Below are positions 1 to 8,335 of a DNA stretch of 64,000 nt, piece after piece. The stretch is from the NCBI GenBank assembly GCA_018648645.1, contig JABGQS010000009.1:1-64000 (forward strand), written 5' to 3'. A program made the translations under genes and the position numbers. The notes under the pieces are model-generated. The model was given only the letters and a program-made list of their open reading frames with translations, made no database searches and was not told the DNA's origin. Origin of the DNA: Clostridia bacterium (GTDB taxonomy: Bacteria > Bacillota > Clostridia > Christensenellales > SZUA-584). Position 1 is the stretch's first letter; each line of letters opens with the position of its first letter.

Positions 1-91
1 CAACAGATAGCTGCTAACCAATCAGCTGCTTAGATAAATGTAACCGAGGAATTTACACACTTATATGGACTTGACTTAACGGGGGTGCATT

Positions 92-1789
92 ATGAGTAAA
101 AAGCATATTAGTATACTATGGATTATTGTTCTTAGTTGTTTACTATTTTCCGCCTGCGCAGTACAGGAAGCGGCCGTAGTGCCGCACAATGAGGAACCCG
201 ATATCGTGCAAACACCGAAACCAACCGTCGAGCCGGAGCCCGAGATTGTCGTTGAATATGTTACGGCAGAGCTAACCTCATACGAGGTAAAGGTGCAGCC
301 AAACGCAAACCCCTATTCGATGAGCCAGCAAGGCCTCATAAACAGCGAGCTTAGAAGACTGGATTTAGACCGCGTGTTCAGCTTGGCCGACCCGTTCGTA
401 TGTATAGACCCATATCGCACAAGCCAGCTGGCGATGCTTATGACTTTCGATGATGTTCTCGGATACGCCTCGTATACAATTGCCAGCCCCTACGGCGACG
501 AGGTGTACACCAAGTCTTTTAAGGACGACGGTCTAACGAGCGCGTACGAGCTTCAGATATTCGGGCTTTTCCCAAACACAGAAAACAACATCATCGTGCG
601 CATTTATGACGCGGATGACAACCTGCTCAAACAAGCGGACTATACCATAGATGTCCCCTCAATGAAGTTCACCGACGAGAAGGAAGCCGAGCTTGCCGAC
701 GTCAACAACCCGGCTGACCTTAGTATCGTTGAGACTACAGGAGAAGCCAGCGATGGGTTGTACGCGCTAATCGGATGTATCAATCCGACGCATGCAAATC
801 AAAATATGTTTTTCTATGATAACAACGGATATCTTCGCGGCTTGATTTATACAGCTTTCAGATCTAACAATTTAATGATGGTTGAGGATGGATTTATCTA
901 TGCCAACGACAGAAAGCAAGTGATACATTCAAGCTTCATCGGTGAAACAATTGCCATTTATGAAACCGGCAGCCATTCAATTCACCACGACATCGTGCTC
1001 GATAAAGACGGCAACATCATCGCCCTGACGACTAACGATGATGACGCAACAGGTAACAAGGAAGACTGGATTATCGTTATCGACAAAGACACCGGCGAAA
1101 TCATCTACGAAATCGACTTCAAAGAATATTTTGGAGATATGGGTGACTACTACGGCAGAAATAACGGAGACTGGATGCACTTGAACTCAGTGGACTACAT
1201 CGACGCGAAGGGCGGCACCATTGTCATAAGCTCCAGAGAAATGGCGGCAATATTCAGCTTTACAGGCTTTGATACGCAAGAGCTGGCTCTCGAGTACGTA
1301 ATCAACGAGGGCATCAACGCTGAGATTTTTGGCATCACGGACGCCATCCTAGCGCCAGTCGGAGATGTGAATTACAACCTTGGGCAGCACAGCGTAAGAA
1401 TTATCCCGGGCGTTGACGACGAGCATTACCAGATTATCTACTATAACAATTTCTCTGCGGACAACAACTGGCGCACGTCAGACGAGTTCCCGGACAAAGA
1501 TATTATTGACTACTACCCGGACATCCCAACCGCCGGAGAATACTCATACGCAACGCTGCTCAACATAAACACCGCCGAAATGACGTTTGAGGAAGTCGGC
1601 ACGATAGAGCTGGCTCACTCGCGAAGAAGAAGCAGCGCACAGAAGTTTTTGGACAACTATATCGTGGCAAGCACCGAGGTGGGAGAAATCTTCGAGCTGG
1701 ACGCAGACTTCAACATCATAATCAAGTTTTTACTCGCCGGCGAAAAGAACGGTGTGTACAGATGCTTTAAATACAGCATTTATGATTGA
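92..1789 (+). CDS. Aryl-sulfate sulfotransferase family lipoprotein (paralogue 1)
   Basis: A 565-residue exported lipoprotein. The signal peptide ends in a lipobox (LFSAC, lipid-modified Cys22), followed by a Pro/Glu-rich linker. The rest matches the aryl-sulfate sulfotransferase (ASST) beta-propeller family, which transfers sulfate between phenols without PAPS. Positions expected for the catalytic set are visible: His298/His299 (HHD), His363 (DWMHLNSV), Arg382 (SSRE) and His433 (GQHS), with spacing like E. coli AssT. The ATG follows a G-rich ribosome site. The next gene is a paralogue and a hairpin terminator lies between them, so the two are probably transcribed separately. Family assignment is good; the substrate is unknown. 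Confidence 0.83.
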   Translation: MSKKHISILWIIVLSCLLFSACAVQEAAVVPHNEEPDIVQTPKPTVEPEPEIVVEYVTAELTSYEVKVQPNANPYSMSQQGLINSELRRLDLDRVFSLADPFVCIDPYRTSQLAMLMTFDDVLGYASYTIASPYGDEVYTKSFKDDGLTSAYELQIFGLFPNTENNIIVRIYDADDNLLKQADYTIDVPSMKFTDEKEAELADVNNPADLSIVETTGEASDGLYALIGCINPTHANQNMFFYDNNGYLRGLIYTAFRSNNLMMVEDGFIYANDRKQVIHSSFIGETIAIYETGSHSIHHDIVLDKDGNIIALTTNDDDATGNKEDWIIVIDKDTGEIIYEIDFKEYFGDMGDYYGRNNGDWMHLNSVDYIDAKGGTIVISSREMAAIFSFTGFDTQELALEYVINEGINAEIFGITDAILAPVGDVNYNLGQHSVRIIPGVDDEHYQIIYYNNFSADNNWRTSDEFPDKDIIDYYPDIPTAGEYSYATLLNINTAEMTFEEVGTIELAHSRRRSSAQKFLDNYIVASTEVGEIFELDADFNIIIKFLLAGEKNGVYRCFKYSIYD

Positions 1790-1814
1790 TTACATAAATA
1801 ATCTTTAACCAATC

Positions 1815-1843
1815 AAAGGCTGCCGTTAATATGGGCAGCCTTT
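1815..1843 (+). terminator. Hairpin terminator after the first ASST gene
   Basis: A perfect 10-bp stem (AAAGGCTGCC paired with GGCAGCCTTT) and a 9-base loop lie 25 bases after the stop codon. The downstream T tract is short because the Ts belong to the stem. Confidence 0.7.
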
Positions 1844-1881
1844 GTGGACACAATCGAGCAAAATTTGTTCAGGAGCGAATT

Positions 1882-3576
1882 ATGAAAAAAATACTGTTTG
1901 TAGCTTTAGCAGCTCTAGTTATGCTCGCGTTTATAGCGTGCACTGCTTCATCTCCCCCGACCGAGTCTGAGGCGCCTTCGGTAGAGACGGAAACGCCGAC
2001 CGAATCCCCGACTGTGTCCTCGACCGCATCCCCAGCTGCGCCCACTAGCCCGGAACCTTCGCCGACTGTAGAAACAGAGTATTACAGCGCAAACCTAACC
2101 ACATACCAAGTGACTGCGGCACAGCCGGACAACCCGTATGATATAGCATACCAAGAGAAAGTCGACAGCGAAATTTCTCTAAAGCTCGCAGGCAGTGATT
2201 ACAGCATCGAAGCTCCCTTTGCCGCGATAGACCCGTACGGCACCAGCGCCCTGTCCATGCTGCTCTACTTTGAGGACGAGCCGGGCTACGTTTCTTATAC
2301 CATACACAGCCCCAACTCAGACGCATCTTACACAAAAACTTTTGATGAAGTAAGCGTCAAACACTACATAGAAGTTTTTGGACTCTTTCCGAACATCACA
2401 AACGAAATAACGGTGCGTTTGTACGACGAGCCGGGTAACCTTTTGAAGGAGGCATCATATCTTATTGATGTGCCTTCAATAACCCTTGCCGGCGTGTCCG
2501 ATCCAAACAACCCGCTTGCCTTGTCTGTTGTTTCTTCGACCACCGGCGTGTCCGACGGGCTCTTTGCAATGATGGGCACAATCCAGTCCGGGCACGGATA
2601 CAAAAACGTATATTTTTACGACAACGAAGGGCTTTTGCGCGGAGTGCTGGATACACATTATCGCGCCGACACACTGCTTCAAATCGGTGAAGGGTTTTTG
2701 TATCCATACGACACAAGAACCATCGTGCACGTCTCTGCTCTCGGCAAAACAATTGCGCTATACCGTTTAAATGGCTACACCATGCACCACGACCTCGAGA
2801 TTGACAAGCACGGCAACATCATGGTTCTGGTGACAAAAAGCAGCTCCGGGTTCCAGGAAGATTACATGGTCACAATCGACAAAGACACAGGCGAGATTAT
2901 CGGCGAGCTCGATTTTAAAATACTGTTTGGAGACAACGCCGACTTTTTTAGGCTTAACGGCACAGACTGGCTTCACGCCAACTCCATCGACTATATCGAC
3001 CAAAAGGGCGGCAACCTGATTGTCAGCTCAAGAGAAGCGTCAATAATCTTCAGCGTAACCGGAGCAGACAGCGGCGAGTATGCCCTCGAGTACATTATCA
3101 ACGAAGGCACAAACGCGAGCAAGCTTGGTCTGAGTGATCTCAATCTCTCGCAGCAAGGCGAAGTGAACTATTGCCTAGGGCAGCATAGTGCATACTATAT
3201 CAGCGGCGATGACGAAAACCATTACCAAATCGTATATTACAACAACTTTTACTCCCGCAATAACAATCGCAGCTCGTCAAGTCACCCCACAAGCAACTTG
3301 GTTCCCTACGAGGATATTCCGGGCGTTGACGAGATGTCTTTCATGACGGTGCTGGAAATAGACACAACCTCCATGACCTTCAGTGAATCTCATACTATCA
3401 AGTTTGGGTTTAGCAGAATAAGAAGCTCGGCAATCAAATATCAAGACAACTATATCGCCAGCAGCACGCAGGTTCACGAGGTAGTCGAGGTCGATGCAGA
3501 CTTCAACATTGTGCTGAAACTCACTTTAAGAAAGAGCGGCGTTTACAGGTGCAATAAGTATAAAATATACGACTGA
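1882..3576 (+). CDS. Aryl-sulfate sulfotransferase family lipoprotein (paralogue 2)
   Basis: A 564-residue paralogue of the preceding gene, with the same architecture: signal peptide with lipobox (FIAC, Cys20), a low-complexity Thr/Ser/Pro/Glu linker, then an ASST-type propeller. Conserved catalytic-type residues are His302/His303, His365, Arg384 and His435. The start at 1882 is chosen because AGGAG lies 7 bases upstream and the signal peptide begins there; an upstream in-frame ATG at 1831 lies inside the terminator of the previous gene. A strong terminator follows the stop. Expected role: extracytoplasmic, membrane-anchored sulfate transfer between phenolic compounds; actual donor and acceptor unknown. 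Confidence 0.83.
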   Translation: MKKILFVALAALVMLAFIACTASSPPTESEAPSVETETPTESPTVSSTASPAAPTSPEPSPTVETEYYSANLTTYQVTAAQPDNPYDIAYQEKVDSEISLKLAGSDYSIEAPFAAIDPYGTSALSMLLYFEDEPGYVSYTIHSPNSDASYTKTFDEVSVKHYIEVFGLFPNITNEITVRLYDEPGNLLKEASYLIDVPSITLAGVSDPNNPLALSVVSSTTGVSDGLFAMMGTIQSGHGYKNVYFYDNEGLLRGVLDTHYRADTLLQIGEGFLYPYDTRTIVHVSALGKTIALYRLNGYTMHHDLEIDKHGNIMVLVTKSSSGFQEDYMVTIDKDTGEIIGELDFKILFGDNADFFRLNGTDWLHANSIDYIDQKGGNLIVSSREASIIFSVTGADSGEYALEYIINEGTNASKLGLSDLNLSQQGEVNYCLGQHSAYYISGDDENHYQIVYYNNFYSRNNNRSSSSHPTSNLVPYEDIPGVDEMSFMTVLEIDTTSMTFSESHTIKFGFSRIRSSAIKYQDNYIASSTQVHEVVEVDADFNIVLKLTLRKSGVYRCNKYKIYD

Positions 3577-3584
3577 TTCAGAAT

Positions 3585-3618
3585 AAAAAAGCTGTCTTGA
3601 TTATCAGGACAGCTTTTT
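3585..3618 (+). terminator. Rho-independent terminator after the second ASST gene
   Basis: AAAAAGCTGTC pairs with GACAGCTTTTT across an 11-base loop, followed by more Ts. It lies about 10 bases after the stop. Confidence 0.88.
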
Positions 3619-3631
3619 GTTTTGTGTTTTA

Positions 3632-3735
3632 TTAAAATGCTTTTATGTTTTGTGAACGATTTGAATGTTGAGTCAACCGTTCCGGCAGCGTACCGGCATA
3701 AATTTCAAACCGATGCTTTTCATAAAAAATATAGT
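3632..3735 (-). pseudogene. C-terminal remnant of a GNAT acetyltransferase
   Basis: Directly after the stop of the next gene (minus strand), a frame without start codon reads YIFYEKHRFEIYAG and continues to a TAA at 3634-3632. The FYEKxxFE signature is typical of the last strand and helix of GNAT N-acetyltransferases. No N-terminal acetyl-CoA domain precedes it, so it looks like the tail of a deleted gene. It is short, so a chance match is possible. Confidence 0.42.
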
Positions 3736-3738
3736 TGC

Positions 3739-4194
3739 TTACTCAATACCCAACACCTCGTGCATCATTTGACGCACAGCAGATACGTCCTCCACTTCAG
3801 GGACAGTGATTCTTTTACCCTGCTTGGTCACGATAACCAGCCTTCCATAGCTGAACTTCGGGCTGCTCGTAATCCCATACTTTCGCGTAACGTCCTTAAC
3901 CTGATCTGCGCCCATTTTAACGCGTCCCTTCACTATCAGCTCCCCCTCATGCAGCACAATCAGCTCACTTGGCAACAATAGAATCCTTGCCAGCAAAAAA
4001 CCATAATAAGCAAACGCGCCAAGGCTAAGAGCTATGATGGCCGTAAACGTAAATATCCTGGTTTCCGGTACCGTTTTAAACACATAAGTAATCAGATAGA
4101 ACACTAATGCAACGATAATAAACAGCGCTGTGCTCACGATATATCTGCTCAAGCTCTTCTTGCTTCTTTGCGCCAATACTAGTTTGTCTTCCAT
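3739..4194 (-). CDS. Small two-helix membrane protein with cytoplasmic C-terminal domain
   Basis: About 151 residues. Two adjacent hydrophobic helices occupy roughly residues 17-70 and a soluble, beta-rich C-terminal domain of about 80 residues follows, a layout seen in bacterial PH-like membrane proteins; no exact family is recognised. An upstream ATG at 4212 exists, but its own next bases (GGAGAG) make a good ribosome site for the ATG at 4194, and nothing useful precedes 4212, so 4194 is preferred. An extended -10 lies upstream at 4279-4287. Confidence 0.65.
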   Translation of the reverse strand: MEDKLVLAQRSKKSLSRYIVSTALFIIVALVFYLITYVFKTVPETRIFTFTAIIALSLGAFAYYGFLLARILLLPSELIVLHEGELIVKGRVKMGADQVKDVTRKYGITSSPKFSYGRLVIVTKQGKRITVPEVEDVSAVRQMMHEVLGIE

Positions 4195-4278
4195 TAAAAG
4201 AATACTCTCCATTACTTTTGTTAATACCTCACAGTATATAGTTACCTATTATGTAATTATTAATAAAGCTACTAAAAT

Positions 4279-4287
4279 ATTATATCA
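4279..4287 (-). promoter_or_regulatory. Extended -10 promoter for the 3739-4194 gene
   Basis: On the minus strand, TGATATAAT (a TGn extended -10) lies about 85 bases upstream of the membrane protein start. No good -35 box at ideal spacing. Confidence 0.45.
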
Positions 4288-4334
4288 CATAAGATTCGTG
4301 AGCAATGCTTCAATAAGCTATTATACGGTGCTCT

Positions 4335-4363
4335 TTGCAACCAAATATCAAAAATGATATACT
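4335..4363 (+). promoter_or_regulatory. Sigma-A type promoter for the 4399 gene
   Basis: TTGCAA, 17-bp spacer, TATACT; about 35 bases upstream of the ATG. The promoter diverges from the minus-strand one at 4279. Confidence 0.6.
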
Positions 4364-4398
4364 TTATTTGCTTTATAAAACAAATTAAAGGAAATATT

Positions 4399-4722
4399 AT
4401 GAGAATTGCTTTTAAAAGTATTATCGGAAAAACTATTTTAGTTGGTATGACTGAAGTAAATGAGGACAAAGAACCTTTAAGAAGGATGCAATTTTTTGGC
4501 GTAATATTAAAAGCAGATAATAAAAAAGGAATCAGCATCAAGGTTGAATCAGAAGGGTCAGAGGAGTTTAAAGTATATAACAATAAAGTTTTTATTTTGC
4601 CCCCAGATTTAAGGTCCATCTCCATTGCTGAAAAGGGAGTTTACAGTTTGAAATCTACTAATGAGCAAATTGAGGATCCCGATTTATTAACTAGCTTTAC
4701 AATTTATTATCACAAGCATTAA
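4399..4722 (+). CDS. Small conserved protein of unknown function, immunity-like
   Basis: A 107-residue soluble protein with its own promoter and a ribosome site (AAAGG) 8 bases before the ATG; the longer in-frame start at 4354 lacks one. It begins with a hydrophobic IGKTILVG strand, has an LPPDL motif near residue 73 and a YSLKST / DPDLLTSFTI ending. From memory, this pattern recurs in a widespread family of small uncharacterised proteins often found as single genes. AT-rich compared with neighbours. It overlaps the convergent next gene by 26 bases. Function not assigned. Confidence 0.7.
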   Translation: MRIAFKSIIGKTILVGMTEVNEDKEPLRRMQFFGVILKADNKKGISIKVESEGSEEFKVYNNKVFILPPDLRSISIAEKGVYSLKSTNEQIEDPDLLTSFTIYYHKH

Positions 4723-5155
4723 ACTCCATGCTCTCCAATATATCAATCGCATCATCAACCACCTTCGGGCAAACTTCCTTCACCTGTCTGTAAGCGGCTT
4801 TGTGCACCTGCTCATCGTCGCTAAACATGTCCTCGGTAATCAAATCCGCACACACAGCCGACTCATTTCGCTGCTTAAACTTCTCCATAAACTCGTGCAC
4901 CTTTTTCGTGCAATAGTTCTTCGTCTCAATCACATCGTCCGAATATCCGCTGCACTTGGCGCCAATCACCATCACCGCCGCCGCAACAGCTCCGCACGTT
5001 TCTCTGCTCTTAAACCCGCCGGCAATCCCCAGCGTCAGCTTCAAAGCCATCTGCTCATCCAGCCCAATATCCTCCGCAAACACAACAAGCACCGTCTGCG
5101 CACAGTTGTTTTTATAATAAAATATCTCTTTAGCTCTCTGCCTTTTTTCTGTCAT
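4697..5155 (-). CDS. C_GCAxxG_C_C family protein
   Basis: 152 residues. The layout fits the C_GCAxxG_C_C redox-type family (Pfam PF09719): an N-terminal NCAQ segment, an ETCGAV segment near the middle followed by further cysteines (AKC, NYC, VC), and a helical C-terminus. These proteins are thought to be redox or metal-associated, but no reaction is established. The start at 5155 is set by AAGGAGG nine bases upstream; a longer frame to 5182 would run through that site. Confidence 0.8.
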   Translation of the reverse strand: MTEKRQRAKEIFYYKNNCAQTVLVVFAEDIGLDEQMALKLTLGIAGGFKSRETCGAVAAAVMVIGAKCSGYSDDVIETKNYCTKKVHEFMEKFKQRNESAVCADLITEDMFSDDEQVHKAAYRQVKEVCPKVVDDAIDILESMEFNACDNKL

Positions 5156-5197
5156 TGGTATGCCCTCCTTGTTGTGAAGCATCGAAACCCAACAGCC

Positions 5198-5728
5198 TTA
5201 CAGTTCGTCCTCAACAGTATTCAAATACGGCGACTCAAACTCTTCCACAAACAATCCCGACTCCTCAATTTGCTTAATGGCGTTATCGCATTTCTGTTTT
5301 GAGCCAATATACATGTAATAATCCCAACCAAAATGCACAAACATATCATCTTCATATAAAAGATTACAATTTAGCAAGGCACGCAAATTCAAACGAATGA
5401 TATCAAGTAAATCTGAAGCACCAATAATATCATTTTCCTTAACTTTCTTATATAATTTCTTCATATTCTTACTTGGCTTAATTTTCTGATTTCTAAATCT
5501 AAATCTTCCAACATCAGATGCGGTAAATTTATCTATATTATTGCATTTCTGAAACTCCAAAACAGCACCAATGTATAAATCCTCTACCCTTAAATACTCA
5601 TCTATACTTAATATTTCCCCATTAATATCCTTTCCAATGTCACGCATCATAATCCATTCATCTTTTCCATAATACCCATGTTCATCTCTGATTTCAGGAT
5701 TATATTTTGTTATTCTCCAACTATACAT
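5198..5728 (-). CDS. Uncharacterised soluble protein (MY-WRITKYNP type)
   Basis: 176 residues, AT-rich, no signal peptide or membrane helix. It opens with YSWRITKYNP, then DEWIMMRDIGK and a hydrophilic helical body with Lys-rich segments, and ends with an acidic tail. Proteins with this N-terminal signature occur as lone genes in many Firmicutes; I do not know a function. The start is fixed by GGGGAGG 5 bases upstream of ATG 5728. A longer in-frame reading into the hairpin cluster upstream is not believable. Confidence 0.72.
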   Translation of the reverse strand: MYSWRITKYNPEIRDEHGYYGKDEWIMMRDIGKDINGEILSIDEYLRVEDLYIGAVLEFQKCNNIDKFTASDVGRFRFRNQKIKPSKNMKKLYKKVKENDIIGASDLLDIIRLNLRALLNCNLLYEDDMFVHFGWDYYMYIGSKQKCDNAIKQIEESGLFVEEFESPYLNTVEDEL

Positions 5729-5737
5729 ATATCCTCC

Positions 5738-5877
5738 CCATACCGCGCAGCGGTATGGCATGCTTTTTTTCCTTCTTTTTTTGAAAAAAAGAAGCGGGTG
5801 CTCGAGGGCAGTGCCCTCGTCTCGCACCATCAGGTGCGTACTAGCTCCAGCGCCCTCGTAACGCATCGTCAGATGCG
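5738..5877. repeat. Cluster of five perfect hairpins
   Basis: Five inverted repeats follow each other in 140 bases: a 9-bp stem at 5738-5758, an 11-bp CTTC(T)n stem with one-base loop at 5772-5794, a 7-bp stem at 5803-5819 (CGAGGGC/GCCCTCG), and two 6-bp stems with RTCA tetraloops at 5823-5838 and 5862-5877. The last two hairpins differ by paired changes (CGCACC/GGTGCG versus CGCATC/GATGCG), so structure is being kept. On the minus strand they lie downstream of the psuK-like gene and upstream of the 5198-5728 gene; the second hairpin with its T run could act as a terminator. Confidence 0.7.
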
Positions 5878-5889
5878 CAATCCTTATAC

Positions 5890-6747
5890 CTAAACAGCGC
5901 CTTTTCGCGCGACAACCTCTGCCGCAAACTCAACGCCTTTTTTCAGCCACGTCTGCGGCGGATCTCCGCTTACCATCGAAGCGATAAACGCTGCGTTAAA
6001 CGCATCGCCCGCGCCGGTGGTATCCACGGCGTCCACCTCGTTTGCAGGCCGGCTGTACTCCGCAATGTCAAACATCATCTTTGCCCCGCGGCTTCCCATC
6101 TTCACCGCAACGCACGGCACCGATACCTTACCGACCATTTGCGTAATTGTATTTAGTTCACTTTCGTTTGGCAGAAGAACGTCAGTTAATGCCAACACTT
6201 TTTTCAACACCGTTTTGCCCACGCTGCCCACAACCGGCGTCGGGTCAAGCGCGACCGGCGTACCTCCCGCTTTGGCTTCCTTTGCAATCTCCAGCACAAA
6301 CGCCGCCTGACTTTTCTCGGTCAACATATATCCACTCAGCAGCACCATCGACACTTTTTTAATCCTGCCCGCCAGCGCCTGTGTCACCTTCATCGTGCTT
6401 GCACTTGCGCCGCGGTACGAGAGCATCGTACGCTCGCCGCTGTTGTCTACCATAGTTACGGTAAATCCCGTTTTGCCGCTTTGACGCACAAGCGAAGTAT
6501 CCACATCGCCCTTCTTAAAATTTTCAATAAACGTCTGCCCGTCCGCGTCTGCGCCGACGCTACAGCAAAAATACGTCTTTACACCACACTTGCTGAGCAC
6601 AATCGCCGCGTTTGCCGCGCTTCCGCCCGTGCTTTTGCTAAAATCGACAATCTTAACATCCTGCCCCGCTTTCGGCAGCGCCTCCACATAATACTGGTTG
6701 TCCATAATTGCGTCACCAACGACCAAAACTGAATTTGCATTACTCAT
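5890..6747 (-). CDS. psuK: PfkB-family sugar kinase, probable pseudouridine kinase
   Basis: 285 residues, PfkB/ribokinase fold. Seen: N-terminal VGD-D substrate strand, GGSAANAA near residue 40, DPTP, LLPNESEL, and the C-terminal DTTGAGDAFNAAF anion-hole motif with the catalytic Asp. It directly follows psuG with an ATGA-type overlap, which points to pseudouridine phosphorylation to pseudouridine 5-phosphate. The start at 6747 is used because GGAGG lies 9 bases before it; the ATG at 6753 is only 3 bases from that site. The kinase class is certain; the substrate is inferred from context. Confidence 0.82.
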   Translation of the reverse strand: MSNANSVLVVGDAIMDNQYYVEALPKAGQDVKIVDFSKSTGGSAANAAIVLSKCGVKTYFCCSVGADADGQTFIENFKKGDVDTSLVRQSGKTGFTVTMVDNSGERTMLSYRGASASTMKVTQALAGRIKKVSMVLLSGYMLTEKSQAAFVLEIAKEAKAGGTPVALDPTPVVGSVGKTVLKKVLALTDVLLPNESELNTITQMVGKVSVPCVAVKMGSRGAKMMFDIAEYSRPANEVDAVDTTGAGDAFNAAFIASMVSGDPPQTWLKKGVEFAAEVVARKGAV

Positions 6748-7654
6748 TTGCATACGCCTCCGCTATTTTTGCTGCCAGCTGTGCGTTACTCATCACGAGC
6801 TGTATGTTCGAAAACAAGCTGTTCCCGCCCGTAATCTTCTGTATCTTGTCGAGCAGAAACGGCGTAATCTCCTTGCCTTTCACGCCTTTGTCCTCCGCCT
6901 CACTTATCGCTTTATCAATCATCCCATCGATATACTCTTTGTCCATCGAATACTCGACAGGTATCGGGTTCGCAATCAGCATCCCACCGCCAACATTCAT
7001 GTCCACCTTGGCTTTCAGTATCGTGGCAATCTCGCCCGGCGTGTCAATTTTGTAATCCACATTGAACCCGCTTTTGCGCGTATAAAACGCAGGCAGCTCG
7101 CTCGTCTGGTAGCCAATCACAGGCACACCTTTGGTCTCCAAATACTCGAGCGTCAATCCAATATCGAGTATCGACTTCGCGCCCGCGCACACCACCGCAA
7201 CCGGCGTCACCGCCAGCTCTTCGAGGTCGGCCGACACGTCCATGCTCGTTTGCGCGCCCCTGTGCACACCGCCGATACCGCCCGTGCAAAACACATGTAT
7301 CCCGGCCAAGTGTGCGATAATCATAGTCGCCGCCACCGTCGTCGCACCGTCCTGTTTCTTGGCAATCAACACCGCTAAATCGCGTCGGCTCGCTTTGCTG
7401 ACCTCCAGGCCTTTTTTGCCAAGATACTCAATCTCGTCGTGGCTAAGCCCCGCTTTCAGTTTGCCGCCAATCACCGCAATCGTCGCAGGCACTGCGCCAT
7501 TATCGCGTACCACCTGCTCAACCTCCAGCGCCGTCTGCACGTTCTTCGGGTACGGCATCCCGTGCGATATAATCGTAGACTCCAGCGCCACAACAGGCTT
7601 GCCCTGTGCCAGCGCCTCCGCTACCTCCTGCGATATTTCAAGAAAATTTTTCAT
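6740..7654 (-). CDS. psuG: Pseudouridine-5'-phosphate glycosidase
   Basis: 304 residues, full length for the PsuG/YeiN family, which splits pseudouridine 5-phosphate to uracil and ribose 5-phosphate with Mn2+. Family hallmarks are visible: VALESTIISHGMPYP near the N-terminus, FCTGGIGGVHRG, the AGAKSILDIGLTLEYLET region with the catalytic Lys, then GVPVIGYQT. AAAGG lies 8 bases before ATG 7654. It forms a two-gene operon with the kinase, completing salvage of pseudouridine from RNA turnover. Confidence 0.94.
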   Translation of the reverse strand: MKNFLEISQEVAEALAQGKPVVALESTIISHGMPYPKNVQTALEVEQVVRDNGAVPATIAVIGGKLKAGLSHDEIEYLGKKGLEVSKASRRDLAVLIAKKQDGATTVAATMIIAHLAGIHVFCTGGIGGVHRGAQTSMDVSADLEELAVTPVAVVCAGAKSILDIGLTLEYLETKGVPVIGYQTSELPAFYTRKSGFNVDYKIDTPGEIATILKAKVDMNVGGGMLIANPIPVEYSMDKEYIDGMIDKAISEAEDKGVKGKEITPFLLDKIQKITGGNSLFSNIQLVMSNAQLAAKIAEAYANE

Positions 7655-7688
7655 TGGTTGTTCCTTTCAAGTAATCTTATAAAGAAAA

Positions 7689-8306
7689 CTATTCCACGTC
7701 ACTAATCAGCGAAGGATCAATAATAATTTCTCTTCTAAAATCAGATTCAATACCATGGATTGTTGTATACGCACAAAAGTCTAAATAGATGGGTTCTTTC
7801 TTTAATAATTTCCCATTTACATCGATTACTTTCCCTCCGCCTAATATATTGTGTTTATAAAATCCATAATTAACTTTTCTTTCATATCTGGTAAGTGGTT
7901 GGAAACCAACTGTATAGCAAGTGCCATTTCTCCACAAACCGTCCCCAAACATCATTGGCCCAATAAGTATATTATCCTTTGTAAGTTTTGTAGGGTAATT
8001 ATCTAAGCTCCTTGAGCCATGACGGAAGAAAAAAACCACAAAAAAGCTTTTATCAATATTAGGAAGGTTATGGTTTAAACATATTACTTTGCCGAAGAAA
8101 AATACATCTTCCGGTAGCTTTACAGCAAATATAGTTCCTTCATGAATCTCCGGCTTTCTCTTTCTCTTGATTGGTTTTAGATATATCTTATCTTTCGGCA
8201 GTTTATCTATATTTTCTATTTGCTTCTGTTTCTCTTCTGGTAGAGAGTTATATCTGGTAACAATTCTTCTCCTGCATGGGTTTATATATTCTTCAACAGT
8301 ATTCAT
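7689..8306 (-). CDS. Uncharacterised protein with Imm26-like segment
   Basis: 205 residues, AT-rich, soluble. The middle (GTIFAVKLPEDVFFFGKVI) resembles the start of immunity protein 26-type domains, where a short strand is followed by a FG-R/K-V strand. The N-terminus is basic and charged. It stands alone between psuG and serS, with AGAAGG as ribosome site 7 bases before the ATG. No toxin gene is near. The Imm26 link is a weak visual one; call it hypothetical. Confidence 0.65.
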   Translation of the reverse strand: MNTVEEYINPCRRRIVTRYNSLPEEKQKQIENIDKLPKDKIYLKPIKRKRKPEIHEGTIFAVKLPEDVFFFGKVICLNHNLPNIDKSFFVVFFFRHGSRSLDNYPTKLTKDNILIGPMMFGDGLWRNGTCYTVGFQPLTRYERKVNYGFYKHNILGGGKVIDVNGKLLKKEPIYLDFCAYTTIHGIESDFRREIIIDPSLISDVE

Positions 8307-8335
8307 TTCTGCACCTTCTTCTTATACAATTAAGC

